Assembly (NCBI GenBank): GCA_018712955.1
Contig: DVGB01000106.1
Location: 1 to 36,097 of the forward strand
Direction of reading: 5' to 3'
Length of the DNA: 36,097 bases
Origin: Candidatus Aveggerthella stercoripullorum
Lineage (GTDB): Bacteria > Actinomycetota > Coriobacteriia > Coriobacteriales > Eggerthellaceae
The position numbers and the translations under genes were made by a program. The notes under the pieces were generated by a model, which was given only the letters and a program-made list of their open reading frames with translations, had not been told where the DNA came from and made no database searches. Positions 1 to 8,987 of this stretch are shown in pieces. The first letter of the stretch is position 1. Each line of letters begins with the position of its first letter.

Positions 1-2
1 AA

Positions 3-79
<77 letters not shown>

Positions 80-113
80 GCTTCGACAGCGGCTGCGTTG
101 AGCAGCGAGGGAT

Positions 114-142
114 ATATTACGGAACTCTTCCAACTTATGCAA
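114..142 (-). promoter_or_regulatory. Promoter of tRNA-Asp
   Basis: On the minus strand TTGCAT (137-142) is separated by exactly 17 bp from TAATAT (114-119), about 35 bp before the mature tRNA 5' end. This is close to the sigma-70 consensus. It lies in the 128-bp gap after the DUF2344 gene, so the tRNA is probably transcribed on its own. Confidence 0.65.
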
Positions 143-207
143 GTACTTTTTCAAGATTTGGAAAAGATTCTTGCGAAGGCGCTTTCGACACCCTTTGAAA
201 ACGCACG

Positions 208-948
208 CTAGCACGCACGTTGCTCAACGCGCGTAACCGTCTGCACCTCGACACCCGGGTTCGCCTTCGCCAGCTCGGCGACCACCAGGTCGGGACGCAA
301 GCTGCCGGTCGGCAGCGAACGGAGCGTGAACCGAACGCGCCTGCCGGAGTCTTCGCCTGCGGCACTGCGGCTTTCGGCGCCCTTGTCTTCCTCGCTTCGC
401 ATCCCGTCAGCACACTCCGACTTCGGACCTTCTTCTCCCGAAGCGCACGCCTCATCGCTATCGTCAACAAGCTCTACCGCGCCCACCAAATAATCGGCGA
501 GCAAAAGCGTCTTCTCCTTCTTTTTGCGCACGACCGTAAAGGACTCCGGAAGCTCGCACGACGAAAGCGGTTGGGAAAAGACCGCCTCGTAAACGCTCAC
601 CGGATACGCAACGGACGCAGCAGCATCGCGCGGACCGATATAAGCGCACGCGCTCACCATCAAATCCTCCACGCTTGCACGCTTCAACGCCACAAGCGCA
701 TCGTCCGGATTGACCCAACGGGTTAACTGCACGTCGAAAATTTCCTCCGTGCCGCCGACTCCTACCGGCAGCGCCGCCCCGAACGCGATTTTCATGTGAG
801 GCGAAAATCCCTGGCTGATCGCGTACGGCAAGCCTGCGCGCCTCACGGCGCGCTCGAGAGCTCGCGCTATCTCAAGATGCGAAAGCATGGCGCATCGTCC
901 GCCCTTCGAAAAGACGACACGCAGCCTGAACAGGTCGGGATTAGCCAT
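208..948 (-). CDS. DUF2344 / radical SAM-linked protein (TIGR03936-like)
   Basis: A 246-residue protein of the DUF2344 family, whose members are encoded beside or fused to a B12-binding-type radical SAM protein; the reaction is unknown. It opens with LRVVFSKGGRCAMLSHLE and continues with SQGFSPHMKIAFGAALPVG, both typical of the family. A Glu/Ser-rich, low-complexity stretch (about residues 165-205) interrupts the C-terminal half. The ATG at 948 was chosen because it overlaps the end of the radical SAM gene by 8 bp and follows AGGAGGTG; longer upstream versions of the frame lie inside that gene. The overlap implies translational coupling and a two-protein system. Family membership is clear, function is not. 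Confidence 0.88.
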   Translation of the reverse strand: MANPDLFRLRVVFSKGGRCAMLSHLEIARALERAVRRAGLPYAISQGFSPHMKIAFGAALPVGVGGTEEIFDVQLTRWVNPDDALVALKRASVEDLMVSACAYIGPRDAAASVAYPVSVYEAVFSQPLSSCELPESFTVVRKKKEKTLLLADYLVGAVELVDDSDEACASGEEGPKSECADGMRSEEDKGAESRSAAGEDSGRRVRFTLRSLPTGSLRPDLVVAELAKANPGVEVQTVTRVEQRAC

Positions 949-2809
949 GACGCACCTCCTGGCAGTGAATGTCGACGCCCAAGCCAGGGCACACGCCGCA
1001 TGCGGAACAGCGGTCGAACGAGCAGTCGGGCGTCGTCTTCCCCTCCTGGGCCAACTGGCGCTCACGCCGCAGGAAGCGCACGGACACGCCCGAGCTCACA
1101 TGGGACCACGGCATCGTGTAATCCGTGCTGAACGTCCTTTGGGCTATGCAGGCAGGGTCAAGGCCGAGCGCCTCCGCCGCATCTCGCCATGCATCTTCTT
1201 TGAAATGCTCGGTCCATGCGTCGAAGCGCGCACCGCGGCGCCATGCCTCTTCGACCCACGCGGCAATCTCGCGCCCTCCACGGCTCATGACCGCCTCCAC
1301 GAAGCTCGTCTCGGGGTCGTGCCAATGCACATCGACCGCACGGTATTTGACCGAACGGCGCAACAGGTCGACACGGCGCAAAGCTTCCTCAGGCGGTATC
1401 TGCCCGTCCCACTGGAAGGGCGTCTGGGCCTTCGGCACGAACAGTGCGCATGAGACGCTCATGCGCACGTTGCCTCGCTGCTCGGGCGGAACAGCCTTTT
1501 TAGCATGGTCGTACGCACGCTGTGCCAAGCTCGCAATGCCCTTGATGTCTTCGTCGGTCTCCGTGGGAAGCCCGATCATGAAGTAGAGTTTGCAGCGACG
1601 CCAGCCTGCTGTGAACGCCGCATCGATAGCGCTGAACAGGTCTTCTTCCGTCACGCCCTTGTTGATGACGTCGCGCAGACGCTGGGTGCCCGCCTCGGGC
1701 GCGAACGTCAGGCCGCCTTTCTTCTGTCCAGCGACAAGCCCTGCCATCTCGACGCCGAACGAGTCCAATCGCTGTGACGGGATGGAAATGCGAATGCCTT
1801 TGCCATCGCACGCTTCGTTCAAACGGCGCAGGATCTCTGCAATCTGGGAATGGTCGGTCGAAGAGAGCGACGTCAGGCTTACCTCGTCATAGCCCGTCTC
1901 CGCCAGGCCGCGCAAAACCGACGCCACGATGTTGTCGGCGCTGCGCTCGCGCACCGGACGGTACATCATGCCTGCCTGGCAGAACCGGCACCCGCGGGTG
2001 CAGCCGCGAAGAATCTCCACGTTCAGCCTGTCGTGCACCACTTCCGTGAACGGCACAACGCACGGCTCCCACGCGGGGCTTTCCGCGAACCCTTCGAACA
2101 GGCGCTTTTCAAACACGGACGGGAGCCCTTCTTCGACCGGCTCGATCCAACTGCCACGCTCCTGCGCCTCTTCCTCCGAAAGCCACCGATAGAGCGTCGG
2201 CGCATAACAGCCGGGGATTTCTGCCAGCGCACGCACGATCTCCGCGCGGGAAGCGCCCTCATCGCGCATTTTCCGATGCAGCGAGAGAACTTCGACGTTC
2301 ACTTCCTCGCCTTCGCCAATGATGATGAGGTCGAAGAACGGCGCATAAGGCTCAGGATTGTACGCACAGGGGCCGCCCGCCATGACCAGCGGATCGCCGT
2401 CCGTGCGATCGGCAGCGTGCAGCGGAATGCCCGCCAGATCCAAAAGCTCAAGGACGTTGGTTGCCGCCAGCTCGTGCGGCAAGGTGATTCCCACCGCGTC
2501 GAACTCCGCAAGCGGCGCGCACGACTCGAGCGAAAATGCCGGCAGCCCCTCTGCGCGCATGACGTCCGCAAACTCCGCCGCAGGCAGAAAAGCGCGCTCT
2601 GCCGCCATGCCTTCCTGAGCGTTCACCACATTGCAGAGGATGCGCACAGCCTGGTTCGCCTGACCAAGCTCGTACGTGTCGGGATACGCCATGCAGAAGC
2701 GATAGTCGGCATCCGGCTTATAGGTAGCACCCCATTCATGGTCGATATAGCGCGCAGGACGCTCAGCGCGCGGAATCAGCCGCTCCAGGCGCGGCCATAG
2801 ATCCGTCAT
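941..2809 (-). CDS. B12-binding-type radical SAM protein (TIGR03960-like)
   Basis: A 622-residue enzyme. The N-terminal part (roughly residues 30-200) resembles a cobalamin-binding Rossmann domain and includes ITLPHELAATNVLELLDLAG. The radical SAM core carries the cluster motif CTRGCRFC (Cys270, Cys274, Cys277), expected to bind a [4Fe-4S] cluster and S-adenosylmethionine. The C terminus has a further cysteine group (CSFDRCSACGVCPG) that could hold another cluster or metal. The ATG at 2809 follows AAAGGAC and starts just before conserved sequence; an in-frame ATG 63 bp upstream is less likely. The 87-bp gap to the DUF697 gene has a small GC-rich hairpin without a T-run. The substrate is unknown for the family. 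Confidence 0.9.
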   Translation of the reverse strand: MTDLWPRLERLIPRAERPARYIDHEWGATYKPDADYRFCMAYPDTYELGQANQAVRILCNVVNAQEGMAAERAFLPAAEFADVMRAEGLPAFSLESCAPLAEFDAVGITLPHELAATNVLELLDLAGIPLHAADRTDGDPLVMAGGPCAYNPEPYAPFFDLIIIGEGEEVNVEVLSLHRKMRDEGASRAEIVRALAEIPGCYAPTLYRWLSEEEAQERGSWIEPVEEGLPSVFEKRLFEGFAESPAWEPCVVPFTEVVHDRLNVEILRGCTRGCRFCQAGMMYRPVRERSADNIVASVLRGLAETGYDEVSLTSLSSTDHSQIAEILRRLNEACDGKGIRISIPSQRLDSFGVEMAGLVAGQKKGGLTFAPEAGTQRLRDVINKGVTEEDLFSAIDAAFTAGWRRCKLYFMIGLPTETDEDIKGIASLAQRAYDHAKKAVPPEQRGNVRMSVSCALFVPKAQTPFQWDGQIPPEEALRRVDLLRRSVKYRAVDVHWHDPETSFVEAVMSRGGREIAAWVEEAWRRGARFDAWTEHFKEDAWRDAAEALGLDPACIAQRTFSTDYTMPWSHVSSGVSVRFLRRERQLAQEGKTTPDCSFDRCSACGVCPGLGVDIHCQEVRHG

Positions 2810-2896
2810 CTTTGTCCTTTCGGTTTTCCAACTGATTGCCTTTGCACACCGGCATAACCCGTTCATGCGCAAGGCAGACCGCGGCCCAGCGCCGCG

Positions 2897-4099
2897 CTAC
2901 TTCGTAAAACGACGGGTTACGACATTGGTGACCGCGTTCATGGCAGAGCGCGCTGCGCCGGTCGCCTTGTCGGCCATGGTATCCCCCACCGTGCCTTCGA
3001 CGGCAGCCGAAACCGCGGAATCCGCTACGCTCTTTGCAACGCCCGGACCCTTTTCGCGAACGCTCTGCGCCGCACCGCGCATCTTGCCGCTCACCACGCC
3101 TACCGCCGATCTCACCGCATCCTTCGGGCTTTCGGCAGCACGCGCCGCTTCCGCCGCCATGACCGCTTTATCGCGCGCACGACCGACGACTTCGGCCAGG
3201 TGGTCGATGCTGCCGTTCCCCTCGAAGTACTCGACCGCCGCACGGCCCATAGCCAGCGTGCCGGTATAGCCGATAGCCGCCTTGATAGCCCAGCCAAGGG
3301 CGGGAACGAACGCCACCAGCTGCCGCGCGACCGAACGGCACGCAAACGCGCCGCCCACCACCGCAGCAAGCTCTTTGACGCGCTCGATGCCCAAAGGCTG
3401 CCCGTACGCCGCAGCTATCTGAAGGAGCATCTTCGCTTGGTTGAGCGTCATGATGGGCATGTCCGCGCCTGGGATGAACACTACCAACCCTACGCCTGCA
3501 TTCTGCGCTGCAGTAGCGTTCACGGCATCGAGCGCCATAGGCTTGCGGACGAACGGGAAGGCAAGCGCCATCGCAAGGCGCTTTTCGTGGCACGCATCGA
3601 TGACCCATTGGCCCATGCGCACGCCGAGCGCGGCGCGGGACGCATCGTCGAGAGGCCACGGTTCCGCCTGACCCGCCTCCTCCGGCAGCGCCGACGGGTC
3701 TGTCGGAGGTGCGGGCGGCGCAAGGAGATCGCCCTCAGGGATAGCATTGCCTGCCGTCTGCGCAATTTCGCCCGCCAGGCGCGGAAGCGTTGTGACCACC
3801 ATGGTGGGAACGCCTGCTTCGCGCAGCATCTGCGCAACGCCGCCCGTCGTTTCGTCCAGGCCAGCGACAACGACCGCCAGGTCCGCTTCAGGCACCGGAG
3901 CAGGAGTCATCGCAGGATAGTACATGATGCTCACGCGAGCGTTCGATGCCATGGTGGAAAACGAAGCGCGCACGAACGCTTGGACGTCCTGCGGCGCGCT
4001 TTCGTCAATGTAGACCGCCGCGAACACCGGCGTCTGGCGCGCGGTGTCGATGTCGGTCGCTTCGTCAAAGACGGCTTTGATGTCAACAGGAAGCTGCAT
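2897..4099 (-). CDS. DUF697 (YcjF-like) membrane-associated protein
   Basis: A 400-residue protein. The N-terminal ~130 residues form an alpha/beta segment with no recognisable GTPase motifs. A Pro/Ala-rich linker (about 125-150) follows. The middle (about 160-310) matches the DUF697 pattern: a conserved block around FPFVRKPMALDAVNATAAQN, then hydrophobic helices (LVAFVPALGWAIKAAIGYTG) and ALAMGRAAVEYF-like sequence. The C-terminal ~90 residues are Ala/Val-rich amphipathic repeats ending in basic RRFTK. It starts 15 bp after rodA with AGGGGAGA before the ATG, so it is the sixth gene of the elongation operon. That suggests, but does not show, a role at the envelope. Family assignment is fairly secure; function unknown. 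Confidence 0.75.
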   Translation of the reverse strand: MQLPVDIKAVFDEATDIDTARQTPVFAAVYIDESAPQDVQAFVRASFSTMASNARVSIMYYPAMTPAPVPEADLAVVVAGLDETTGGVAQMLREAGVPTMVVTTLPRLAGEIAQTAGNAIPEGDLLAPPAPPTDPSALPEEAGQAEPWPLDDASRAALGVRMGQWVIDACHEKRLAMALAFPFVRKPMALDAVNATAAQNAGVGLVVFIPGADMPIMTLNQAKMLLQIAAAYGQPLGIERVKELAAVVGGAFACRSVARQLVAFVPALGWAIKAAIGYTGTLAMGRAAVEYFEGNGSIDHLAEVVGRARDKAVMAAEAARAAESPKDAVRSAVGVVSGKMRGAAQSVREKGPGVAKSVADSAVSAAVEGTVGDTMADKATGAARSAMNAVTNVVTRRFTK

Positions 4100-4114
4100 G
4101 CATTCTCCCCTTCC

Positions 4115-5314
4115 CTAAGAACGCCCGCTGTGGGCCCACACCGAGCCGATCAGCCCGAGCAGCATGAAGTTTACGAGCATGAAAGACGTGCCGTAGCTCA
4201 TGAACGGCAACGGCACGCCCGTGATAGGCATCAAGCCAATATCCATGCCGACGTTCTCCATAATCTGGAACGTCCACATGCCGACAACGCCCATGACCAG
4301 CAGCGTTCCGAACAAATCGCCTGCCGAACGGGCAATGCGGCAGCAGATCAGCAGCAACGCCAGGTACAGGGCCAGAAGAACGATAGACCCCACGAACCCG
4401 AACTGTTCCGCCAGAACACAGAAGATAAAGTCGGTCGAGGATTCCGGAAGAAAGCCAAGTGCGCTTTGCGACGCGTTCAGCCATCCTTTGCCGAACAGAC
4501 CGCCCGAACCGATAGCGATCATGGCCTGGCGCAGGTTGTATCCTTCGTCGGAGTTGTAGCCGTCTTGGTTGAGGAACACGAGCAGTCGGTCGCGCTGGTA
4601 CTGCTTCAGGATTAGGTATTCGCTCGATCCGGTGGCCATCACGTACAGCTGGTCGATCGCGAACACGAGCGCGACCAGCGCGACGAGCGCACCGAGCGTG
4701 ATGAGCAAATACCGCAAACGGGCGCCGCCTACCACGAGCACTACCGCGCCGATGAACAAGTACACCAGTCCCGTTCCCAAGTCAGGCTGGAGCATGATGG
4801 CGACGAACGGCGCCATGATGCAGCCAAGCGCCTTCAGGTACTCGCGGGCATCGTTCAACCGTCCGCCATAGCGCGCCAGCACGCTCGCGTCGAGCAGAAT
4901 GACCGTGATCTTCGCGAACTCGCCCGGCTGTAACTGAATGCCCACGTTGATCCAGCATCGTGCGCCCATGCCCGCATCCGTGCCCAAACCGGGGACGAGC
5001 GGCGAGAGGATAAGCAGGAGCGTAATGACCAGAAGCGGCATCGTCATGTTCGAGACGATGCGGTAGTCGACCCGCCAGAGCGCCACCATGGCAATCGTGC
5101 CTGCCACGACGCCCATGAGCTGACGTGAAAAGCTGTACTTCTCGGAATCGAAGGAAGTGGCAGCGTAAACCACCAGCAGGCCATAGACCACAAGAAGCAC
5201 CGTCACCAGGATAAGAGGCAGGTGCAGGAATTTGAACCGGCGCGGACGTGTCGCACGGGTCACCTGCGCATCGGGCGTTCTCAGCGAAGAAATCTGGTTC
5301 AGCTGTTCGGGCAT
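4115..5314 (-). CDS. rodA: RodA, SEDS-family peptidoglycan glycosyltransferase
   Basis: A 399-residue SEDS protein with about ten membrane segments after a basic cytoplasmic tail (RATRPRRFKF). It polymerises lipid II glycan strands in the elongation complex together with a class B penicillin-binding protein. Diagnostic blocks are GARCWINVG...QPGEFAKI, the LQPDLGT motif with the essential aspartate at about residue 178, AIGSGGLFGKGW, LPESSTDFIFCVLAEQFG and PITGVPLPFMSYG. It starts 17 bp after mrdA. Pairing with mrdA and the mre genes favours RodA over FtsW. Confidence 0.96.
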   Translation of the reverse strand: MPEQLNQISSLRTPDAQVTRATRPRRFKFLHLPLILVTVLLVVYGLLVVYAATSFDSEKYSFSRQLMGVVAGTIAMVALWRVDYRIVSNMTMPLLVITLLLILSPLVPGLGTDAGMGARCWINVGIQLQPGEFAKITVILLDASVLARYGGRLNDAREYLKALGCIMAPFVAIMLQPDLGTGLVYLFIGAVVLVVGGARLRYLLITLGALVALVALVFAIDQLYVMATGSSEYLILKQYQRDRLLVFLNQDGYNSDEGYNLRQAMIAIGSGGLFGKGWLNASQSALGFLPESSTDFIFCVLAEQFGFVGSIVLLALYLALLLICCRIARSAGDLFGTLLVMGVVGMWTFQIMENVGMDIGLMPITGVPLPFMSYGTSFMLVNFMLLGLIGSVWAHSGRS

Positions 5315-5331
5315 GTCCTTCCCTCCCTTCC

Positions 5332-7416
5332 TTACGCCGAAAAGACCGTCGGCTGCGTCTCGAGCGTGCCGTCAAGCGCCGAGAGCGCCGCCGCCATAAC
5401 GTCGACGGAAACCGGGGCTGCAGCAGACGTACCGCCGATGCCTTCCTCGACCACGCACGCAACCACGTACTTCGGATCCTCGTACGGTGCATAGCAGGCG
5501 AAGAGTGCAAAGTCCTCTTTGCCGAAAACCTCGGCCGTGCCTGTTTTCGACGCCGCGCTGATACCCCGCTCGGCGAACAACGGGGCGACCGTGGAGTCCT
5601 CGGTCGCCATGCCGTGCAGCGCATCGCGCATGTAGTCGTAGTAGTCTTGCTCGATGTTGGGCACGCCCGTCTCCACCGTCTGAGCGGTAAGCACGACGTT
5701 TCCTTCGGAGTTGCGCGCCTCCTTGAAGATATGGGGCTGGAGCAGGCGGCCGGTCGCGACGCCGACGTAGCCGACTGCAAGCTGCATGGGCGTGACCAGC
5801 ACGTTGCCCTGGCCAATGACCATGTTCGTGCTGTCGCCGGGAAGCCAGGTCTGCTCTTCCGGGGCGTCCGCATAGTACTCGCGCTTCCATTGCGGCGTGG
5901 GCACCCGGCCTACCGCCTCGCCCGCAAGGTCTATGCCCGTCGCACGGCCGAAGCCGAATTCTTTAATGACGTTCTGCATGGCGTCTTCGCCGATGGACTC
6001 ACGGTTGAGGTAGAAGTTCTTTGCGATCTCGTAGAAGACCGTGTCGCAGGAGACGACAACGCCCGTGCGCAGGTCGATCGTGCCATGGCCGTTGAGGTCC
6101 CAGCAGTCCTGCGCGTACTCTTCGCCGAAGCCCGTCCACGTTCCCGAGCACGTCCATGCGGTCGAAGGCGTCGCGAATCCGTACTCCATGCCCGCAAGGC
6201 CGGTGAACGCCTTGTACGTAGAACCGGCGGCATACTCGCCCGAAATGACGCGGTTGTTGAGCGGGTGGTATTCGTTGTTGTTATAGGCATCGTAGCGTTC
6301 GTCCGAAATACCGTGCACGAAGTCGGCAGGATTGTAGGTCGGATAGCTCGACATGGCGATGATGTCGCCGTTGGTCGCATCCATGCACACGATAGCGGCA
6401 GCCGTGCCCGTGCCGGACCCGAACGCGCCACCGGGCGCAACCAACTCTGCGAGCGCCTGGTCGGCAACCGTCTGCACTTTCGCGTCGATGGTAAGGTAGA
6501 CGTCGTTTCCTTTCGTGGGTGGAATCTCGCTCACGACCTGGCGCACGTTGCCTTCGGCGTCCGCGACCAGTTGGCGCACGCCATGGTCTCCCGCAAGCAA
6601 GCTTTCGAAGGACTGCTCGGCGCCCGAACGGCCCACCATGTCGCCCATCTCCAGCTCTTGGCCGGGAGACATGTTCTCCAAGTCGCTTTCGGAAACGGTC
6701 TGAACGTAGCCGAGCGCATGGGCAGCAAGCGCCCCGTACGGATAAATGCGGTCCGTGCGCGCTTCGGTCGTGACGCCGGGAAACGCATCCTGGTGTTCCG
6801 AAATGAACGCGATATTGCGCAAGTCGACGTCGCTTGCGATAACGCGCTGGCTCTGCGCGCCTCCCGTCGTGTCCTGCGCACGCTGGCGCACAACGCCGTA
6901 GGGCAAGCCCAGAAGCGCAGAGAGGCGCAGCAAGACATCGCGGTCGTTCGCCACCTCGGCGTCTGCAAGAACCGTCAAGGACGTTCGGTTCGTAACGAGC
7001 GCCACGCCGTTGCGGTCGTAGATGACACCGCGAGGCGCAGGGGTCATGACGGTGGTGTAGCGGTTTTCGTCAGCCTGGCGACGGTACTGTTCGCTTTGCA
7101 GTATCTGCAGGCTCCACAGTTTCGCCGCCAACGAGCCGAACACGATCGCAAGGAGGATGAACACTGCGGTAAAACGGCTGCGCACCGCTTCGGCAGGAAC
7201 CGTGCCAGGCCGCGACCCCTCCTGGACGTGCGCAGGGCGCGTGCCGTTCGCCGTACGCGGCGTTTCCGCAGAGACGCCGACGCTGCGAATGGACGCATAG
7301 TGCAGGCTGCTCTTCGCGCGCTGCTCCGAACGGGAAGAACGCACATTGAATACGATGAGCACGCCGACCACGAGCACGATAAGCGTGACGAGGCCGGCGA
7401 TGATAGCTTGCAGCAT
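5332..7416 (-). CDS. mrdA: Penicillin-binding protein 2, elongation transpeptidase
   Basis: A 694-residue class B PBP that cross-links peptidoglycan with RodA. The active-site motifs are STYK (Ser399, Lys402), SCD (456-458; PBP2 proteins commonly have SxD rather than SxN) and KTG (624-626). The dimerisation domain precedes them (APRGVIYDRNG at 127-137). The N terminus is unusual. Residues 3-24 form one hydrophobic helix, followed by a basic ~55-residue stretch and then the usual anchor (82-104), so two membrane helices are predicted instead of one. The start is firm: ATG at 7416 follows AGGAGGCG, which itself overlaps the mreD stop codon. Confidence 0.95.
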   Translation of the reverse strand: MLQAIIAGLVTLIVLVVGVLIVFNVRSSRSEQRAKSSLHYASIRSVGVSAETPRTANGTRPAHVQEGSRPGTVPAEAVRSRFTAVFILLAIVFGSLAAKLWSLQILQSEQYRRQADENRYTTVMTPAPRGVIYDRNGVALVTNRTSLTVLADAEVANDRDVLLRLSALLGLPYGVVRQRAQDTTGGAQSQRVIASDVDLRNIAFISEHQDAFPGVTTEARTDRIYPYGALAAHALGYVQTVSESDLENMSPGQELEMGDMVGRSGAEQSFESLLAGDHGVRQLVADAEGNVRQVVSEIPPTKGNDVYLTIDAKVQTVADQALAELVAPGGAFGSGTGTAAAIVCMDATNGDIIAMSSYPTYNPADFVHGISDERYDAYNNNEYHPLNNRVISGEYAAGSTYKAFTGLAGMEYGFATPSTAWTCSGTWTGFGEEYAQDCWDLNGHGTIDLRTGVVVSCDTVFYEIAKNFYLNRESIGEDAMQNVIKEFGFGRATGIDLAGEAVGRVPTPQWKREYYADAPEEQTWLPGDSTNMVIGQGNVLVTPMQLAVGYVGVATGRLLQPHIFKEARNSEGNVVLTAQTVETGVPNIEQDYYDYMRDALHGMATEDSTVAPLFAERGISAASKTGTAEVFGKEDFALFACYAPYEDPKYVVACVVEEGIGGTSAAAPVSVDVMAAALSALDGTLETQPTVFSA

Positions 7417-7428
7417 GGGCGACGCCTC

Positions 7429-7953
7429 CTAGCGGAACCGCGGTGTGGCGGTATGGACGTCGGTTATGGTCTCTGACCCCATGAAATGGCGCGCAAGCGG
7501 ATAGGCGACAAGCCCCACGACCGTGCTGTACAGCGCGCACGGCAGGGCATGGTAAATCAGCGCGTCGACCGCGGAATCCGCAAGGCCCAGGCCGATAAGG
7601 AAGGCAGAATACAGGAACTCGACCACGAAATCTGCCGCCATGAACAGAGCAAGCGGCACAAAGACCGTGTCGTTGTTCAAGACTGCGAACGCGCGCGACA
7701 CGACAGCGGACGCCAAAATGAGCAAAAAGGGCGTCGCGCCGACCGGTCCGTACCCCAGCAGGTCAGAAAGCAACCCCAGCACGAACGCCAGGACGTACAG
7801 CGACGTGCCGGGCCGCACCATCGCGACCACGAGCACGTAGACCACGAGAAAATTAGGCATGGCAGAGAAGACCGCGATATTCGGCGCGAGGACGATCTGG
7901 AGCAAAAGCGCCGCCACCGCCCCTACAACGACCGGCAAAAGCTCGCTCCTCAT
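7429..7953 (-). CDS. mreD: MreD, rod-shape membrane protein
   Basis: A 174-residue protein with five to six hydrophobic segments and the typical MreD sequence (LVVYVLVVAMVRPG near the N terminus, GLLSDLLGYGPVGATPF in the middle). MreD is an integral membrane partner of MreC in the elongation machinery. Its ATG overlaps the mreC stop codon (ATGA) and is preceded by AGGAGGTGAGG. Its own stop codon lies within the Shine-Dalgarno region of mrdA, so translation of mreC, mreD and mrdA is probably coupled. Confidence 0.93.
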   Translation of the reverse strand: MRSELLPVVVGAVAALLLQIVLAPNIAVFSAMPNFLVVYVLVVAMVRPGTSLYVLAFVLGLLSDLLGYGPVGATPFLLILASAVVSRAFAVLNNDTVFVPLALFMAADFVVEFLYSAFLIGLGLADSAVDALIYHALPCALYSTVVGLVAYPLARHFMGSETITDVHTATPRFR

Positions 7954-8972
7954 TCTTCCTCACCTCCTGCCTGCTCGTCGAAATACGCGTCATCGCCCGA
8001 CTCGTCCGAAGATGCGGACGAGGATTCGTCAGAACGGGTGCTCGAGCTGGAGCTCGAGCTGGAGCTGGAGCTCGAGCTGTCAGCGCTTTCGGACGAAGCG
8101 TCCGATGACGCGGCATTCGCGTCCACCGCAGACGCATTCCCTACGCCCGTGACCACGAGCACTTCCTCGAACGACGTGACGTCGGCGTTCGGCCGCACGA
8201 TAACGACCGGCTGCGTGTCGCCCGGCTGCTGCTCCACGCTCACGACTTCGCCTACGACGATGCCGCGGAAGAAACTGCCGCCCAGACCGCTCGTCACCAC
8301 GACGTCGCCTGCCTTGAGCTCCGTGCCCTCGGGAAGGTCCTCGAGGTAGAGCAGCCCTTCAAGCGAGCCGCTCACGATGCCTTCAGCGCGGTTCGACTGC
8401 ACCAGGACGGCAACGCCGGACTGCTGGTCGGTCAGCAAGCGGACTTCTGCCGTATGGGCGGTCGTGGAGATGACCTGGCCGACAAGGCCTGTGCCCGACA
8501 TCACCGGAAGGCCGGCAACGACCCCTTCGTCGGAGCCTTTATCCAGCGTCACGACCTCGTTCCAAGAATCCGAAGACCTGCCCACGACGCGCGCGGAGAC
8601 GGACGTCAGGTCGTACTGGTCCCTTATGTCGAGCAAATCCTGAAGGCGCTGGGCTTCCTGACGGTATTCTTCCAGCTGGGAGACCATGCCGCGCAGCTGC
8701 TCGTTCTGCGCGCGCAGGCCTGAAAGCGTGTTCGCATCCGCCGTAAGGTCGCCGACAGCGGTCGTCGTCGATTCGCCCGCCGACCCGATTGCCGACCCCA
8801 CGACCTTCAACGGCGCAGATATGCCGGAAAACGCGTTCTGCACTGTGTGAACTGGGCCGCTTTCGCCTTCGCGCGCGTATACGGTCACGAGCGCTAGCGA
8901 GACCACGAGCAGGATGACAACGACCAGCGGCCCGCGCAGGGCCGTACCGTTTCCATGGAATTGCAAAGCCAT
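7950..8972 (-). CDS. mreC: MreC, rod-shape periplasmic scaffold
   Basis: A 340-residue protein with one N-terminal membrane helix (about 14-32), a coiled coil (about 75-120, rich in Leu/Gln/Glu) and the beta-rich MreC domain (VVGRSSDSWNEVVTLDKGS, GLVGQVISTT, VVVTSGLGGSFFRGIVVG). Outside the membrane it links PBP2/RodA to MreB filaments. After the conserved domain there is a ~70-residue tail of Ser, Asp and Glu, including an uninterrupted run of 13 Ser. The tail is encoded by a short DNA repeat (8041-8079), ends in acidic residues, and is not part of the usual MreC fold. The gene starts 15 bp after mreB. Confidence 0.95.
   Translation of the reverse strand: MALQFHGNGTALRGPLVVVILLVVSLALVTVYAREGESGPVHTVQNAFSGISAPLKVVGSAIGSAGESTTTAVGDLTADANTLSGLRAQNEQLRGMVSQLEEYRQEAQRLQDLLDIRDQYDLTSVSARVVGRSSDSWNEVVTLDKGSDEGVVAGLPVMSGTGLVGQVISTTAHTAEVRLLTDQQSGVAVLVQSNRAEGIVSGSLEGLLYLEDLPEGTELKAGDVVVTSGLGGSFFRGIVVGEVVSVEQQPGDTQPVVIVRPNADVTSFEEVLVVTGVGNASAVDANAASSDASSESADSSSSSSSSSSSSSTRSDESSSASSDESGDDAYFDEQAGGEEE
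8041..8079. repeat. Short tandem GAGCTC/GAGCTG repeat in mreC
   Basis: About six and a half copies of a hexamer alternating GAGCTC and GAGCTG, encoding alternating AGC/TCG/TCC serine codons in the MreC tail. Change in copy number by whole hexamers would lengthen or shorten the Ser run without a frameshift. Confidence 0.85.
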
Positions 8973-8987
8973 ACAGCGACCTTGGCG

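Noticed and set aside
2873-2896. A terminator between the DUF697 and radical SAM genes
   Set aside because: A short CGCGGC/GCCGCG hairpin follows the stop, but there is no T-run and the stem is only 6 bp.
5248-7476. A 742-codon plus-strand frame opposite mrdA
   Set aside because: It is an antisense shadow of PBP2, with no recognisable motif or plausible ribosome-binding site.
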